Assembly (NCBI GenBank): GCA_033557835.1
Contig: JAWQRO010000219.1
Location: forward strand, 1 to 48,128
Length of the DNA stretch: 48,128 nucleotides
Direction of reading: 5' to 3'
Origin: Helochares maculicollis
Taxonomy: Eukaryota; Arthropoda; Insecta; Coleoptera; Hydrophilidae
Below the pieces are notes generated by a model. That model made no database searches, was not told where the DNA came from, and saw only the letters and a program-made list of their open reading frames with translations. A program made the translations under genes and the position numbers. Within the stretch, counting starts at the first letter, position 1. Each line of letters starts with the position of its first letter. Shown here one piece after another: positions 46,101 through 48,128 of this stretch.

Positions 46101-47575
46101 TCAATGTAGTGTATTCAAAGAATGTATTTTTAGTTATTGATATTACTAAAAATATATACTATAAAATAAATGGTTATAGCTTTTATAAAGATGTGAATTT
46201 CTTGCATGTCCAAGATTTCTAATTTGATGAATTAGCTTTCCACATATTGTAATTTTCATTTAAAAACCGTAAACTGATGTTAATATACCTAATAATTTTA
46301 TGTCAGCCAATATTACATTGAAAATTGTTAGAAATATTGTATTGTATAGATTAATCCAAATGCAGAAATAAATAAACAATACTCTTACTTTGAATTGTGT
46401 TGTAAAAACATAGGCAAAGCAACCAGGAAACTCATCTGCTGACAACCACGGATACAAGAATGTGTTCTATTTTGCCTATATTGTTAGAATAATAGCACGT
46501 ATATAGATAATTGGTTACATGCTGGCTTGGGAAAAATGTAAGTTAAGCAAAGATTGCAGCCATGGGTGATAGGCCACTTTTGTGTAATAAACATTATTCT
46601 TAACTTTATGTGATATAAAAAATCATTCTCGCAAAAAAATACTGAAGCCAATATTTCTAACATTTGTTTCAGTATTTTAATAATTAATTATAGCTACTGA
46701 AACATATTAATCTTTGTGGGAAAGTGCAGCAGCCATCTATTAGAAATTATGATGTACACTTCTTTAATTTCTCTTTTAGATTTAAATTGCTGTCAAAATT
46801 AAAGATGAATGGAGTTTAGCAAGTCTTTCAATATTTATTTAAGCAAAGGTTACGGTAATTACCATGTATTTCCAATGATTTAAATAAACATAATGATCCC
46901 TTAAAATAGTCTAATAGTATAAAGCAATGTTAATATCCACGTATTTTTATAGAGCATGTAAGAAAATTACTTTTCAGTCGTGAATCGGCTGTTGTTTTAG
47001 ATGACATTTATATAAAATAAAATTTCTTTCCAAAATTTAGAAATAACTTTAGTTTTTATGATTTTCATTTAATTTTGAGTAGTTTGGCATATTGAATGTA
47101 ATAATATCAAGTAACTGCTTTAACTGTTCGGTATTACCATTAGATAGAAGTAAATTTTGTACAAGGTTTGCGTTTCAGGGTAAGGCTATACAGTATTGAG
47201 AAACATACAAACCATTTCCCGCTACTCTACTGTCAGAATGTCACTTAAAAATGTACAGAAGTTTTCATAGTCAGTTGGAAATAAAACAGATATTGTTCAT
47301 TTACATGTCTAAAGAAAATTTTGTATTTTTAATTAAAAACATTTACCATCTATCTGAAATTTTAATTAAAAAGAATTAAGTACTATATAACCTTCACTAA
47401 ACTTCTTACTACCAATAAATTATTCATCAAAATACGAACATGTAGGTATATCTCTACATACGAGAACAATTTTACTCTTTAGAAACGATTTCGAACAAGG
47501 ACGTGCATGTGCAACGTAAGTAATTACCCACGGTCGACAAATTCCTTTATTTTTATTTTTATTTTTATCCTAATC
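43120..47575. other. Gene-free stretch
   Basis: No supported gene over about 4.5 kb. Overlapping frames at 44.08-44.35 kb and frames at 44.85-45.06, 45.66-45.87 and 46.26-46.46 kb have no domains. A perfect GTAAGT at 43693 after MKVAVKGE-like codons is an isolated donor match without a partner. An imperfect TTTTTA repeat is at 47546-47568. Confidence 0.45.
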
Positions 47576-47579
47576 GTAA

Positions 47580-48128
47580 GCCGCGTTCTTTGTTGAAATA
47601 AAATAAGGTTTGGTATGAAATTCTTCTTTTATTTAAAAGATCATTGTATGTCATAATGAATAAAATAAATATCGTTAAAATTTTTGCCTTGGCTTTTCAG
47701 GGTGGTATGGATTCGAGTGGCCCAATTTTCAATGACTCTGCAGCATTAATTCGCCGGTGGGATTAATTATATAGACTTTAAAAGCATTGCTTTGCGAGTT
47801 ATTGGCATAGACTTGCGACTTATTTTCATAGACCTATGCGAGAAACAACCATACCGTCAACTCGTTCATGTAAATAGAATATCCATCGTGACGTCCACTA
47901 TGTGGCACGTTGCGCTATCCTGAAGAACTTACATGTTGTTTACCTCCAGGTCGTTCAATTTGAGTCAAAAGAAATTATCATCGATCAATAGCACTTGTCG
48001 CTCATGGTGATTGTCTCAGCAGCGGCATTTTCTACAAAATACAGACCAATGTCACCGCCGACACGAAATGCACACCAAACAGTAACTTTTAGGCTCTAAA
48101 AAGATTTTTATGTCAATACTGCAATAGT
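47580..48128 (-). mobile_element. mariner/Tc1-like transposon fragment, runs off window end
   Basis: On the minus strand the window end encodes pieces of a Tc1/mariner transposase lineage widespread in insects: KVTVWCAFRVGGDIGLYF (about 48030-48090), a catalytic QDSATCH motif (about 47900-47920, normally QQDGATCH), ENKSQVYANNSQS (about 47800), and the C-terminal VIENWATRIHTTLK block (47695-47736). These lie in different frames with stops between, and a stretch around the third catalytic residue is missing, so it is a decayed copy. The 3' non-coding tail of the element seems to extend to about 47580. The 5' half lies outside the window. Confidence 0.83.

Overview
The window looks like a gene-poor, AT-rich stretch of an animal nuclear genome, most likely an insect. 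Support: a eukaryotic tRNA-Leu with an internal Pol III promoter and a T-run terminator; short introns with GT/AG borders; TATA boxes and AATAAA signals; several decayed mariner-type (DD34D) transposons of the kinds common in insects; and secreted CAP/antigen-5-like genes. The order cannot be fixed from the sequence. There are no bacterial-style operons, no rRNA and no CRISPR array.

Layout. 1-6.5 kb is mostly non-coding. It holds tRNA-Leu(UAA) at 2211-2294 and two weak spliced-peptide candidates (1698-2169 and 4020-4434). 6.57-7.47 kb is a mariner with both terminal inverted repeats and TA target duplications but a deleted 5' part of the transposase. Directly after it, 7.70-8.74 kb contains four diverged tandem units of about 260 bp. 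8.7-16.4 kb has no solid gene, only one weak exon candidate at 15.4 kb. 16.42-18.46 kb has two further mariners of different lineages almost end to end. 18.5-24 kb is empty apart from a small hairpin-rich spot at 22.0 kb. 24.0-25.24 kb is a compact coding-like locus: a two-exon 85-aa ORF with good splice sites, preceded by an upstream ORF that stops directly at its ATG and followed one base after its stop by a 56-aa membrane-type ORF.

25.8-42.1 kb carries a dispersed cluster of one unusual CAP-like family: intact single-exon genes at 25810-26694 (+) and 39048-39911 (-), and two broken copies at 28.18-28.47 kb (+) and 41.89-42.08 kb (+). The first broken copy runs directly into a minus-strand mariner fragment. 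The intact proteins keep the CAP cysteine framework but lack the usual CAP histidines, and both end in a hydrophobic tail that suggests a GPI anchor. 42249-43040 (-) is a clear two-exon gene for a secreted helical protein with TATA box and poly(A) signal. 43.1-47.6 kb is empty. The window ends inside another mariner/Tc1-type fragment (47.69-48.13 kb, minus).

The two intact CAP-like genes, the secreted helical protein and the tRNA are the best-supported host genes. The rest of the recognisable coding sequence is transposon debris or host pseudogenes. The most novel items are the histidine-less, tail-anchored CAP family and the multi-ORF locus at 24 kb.
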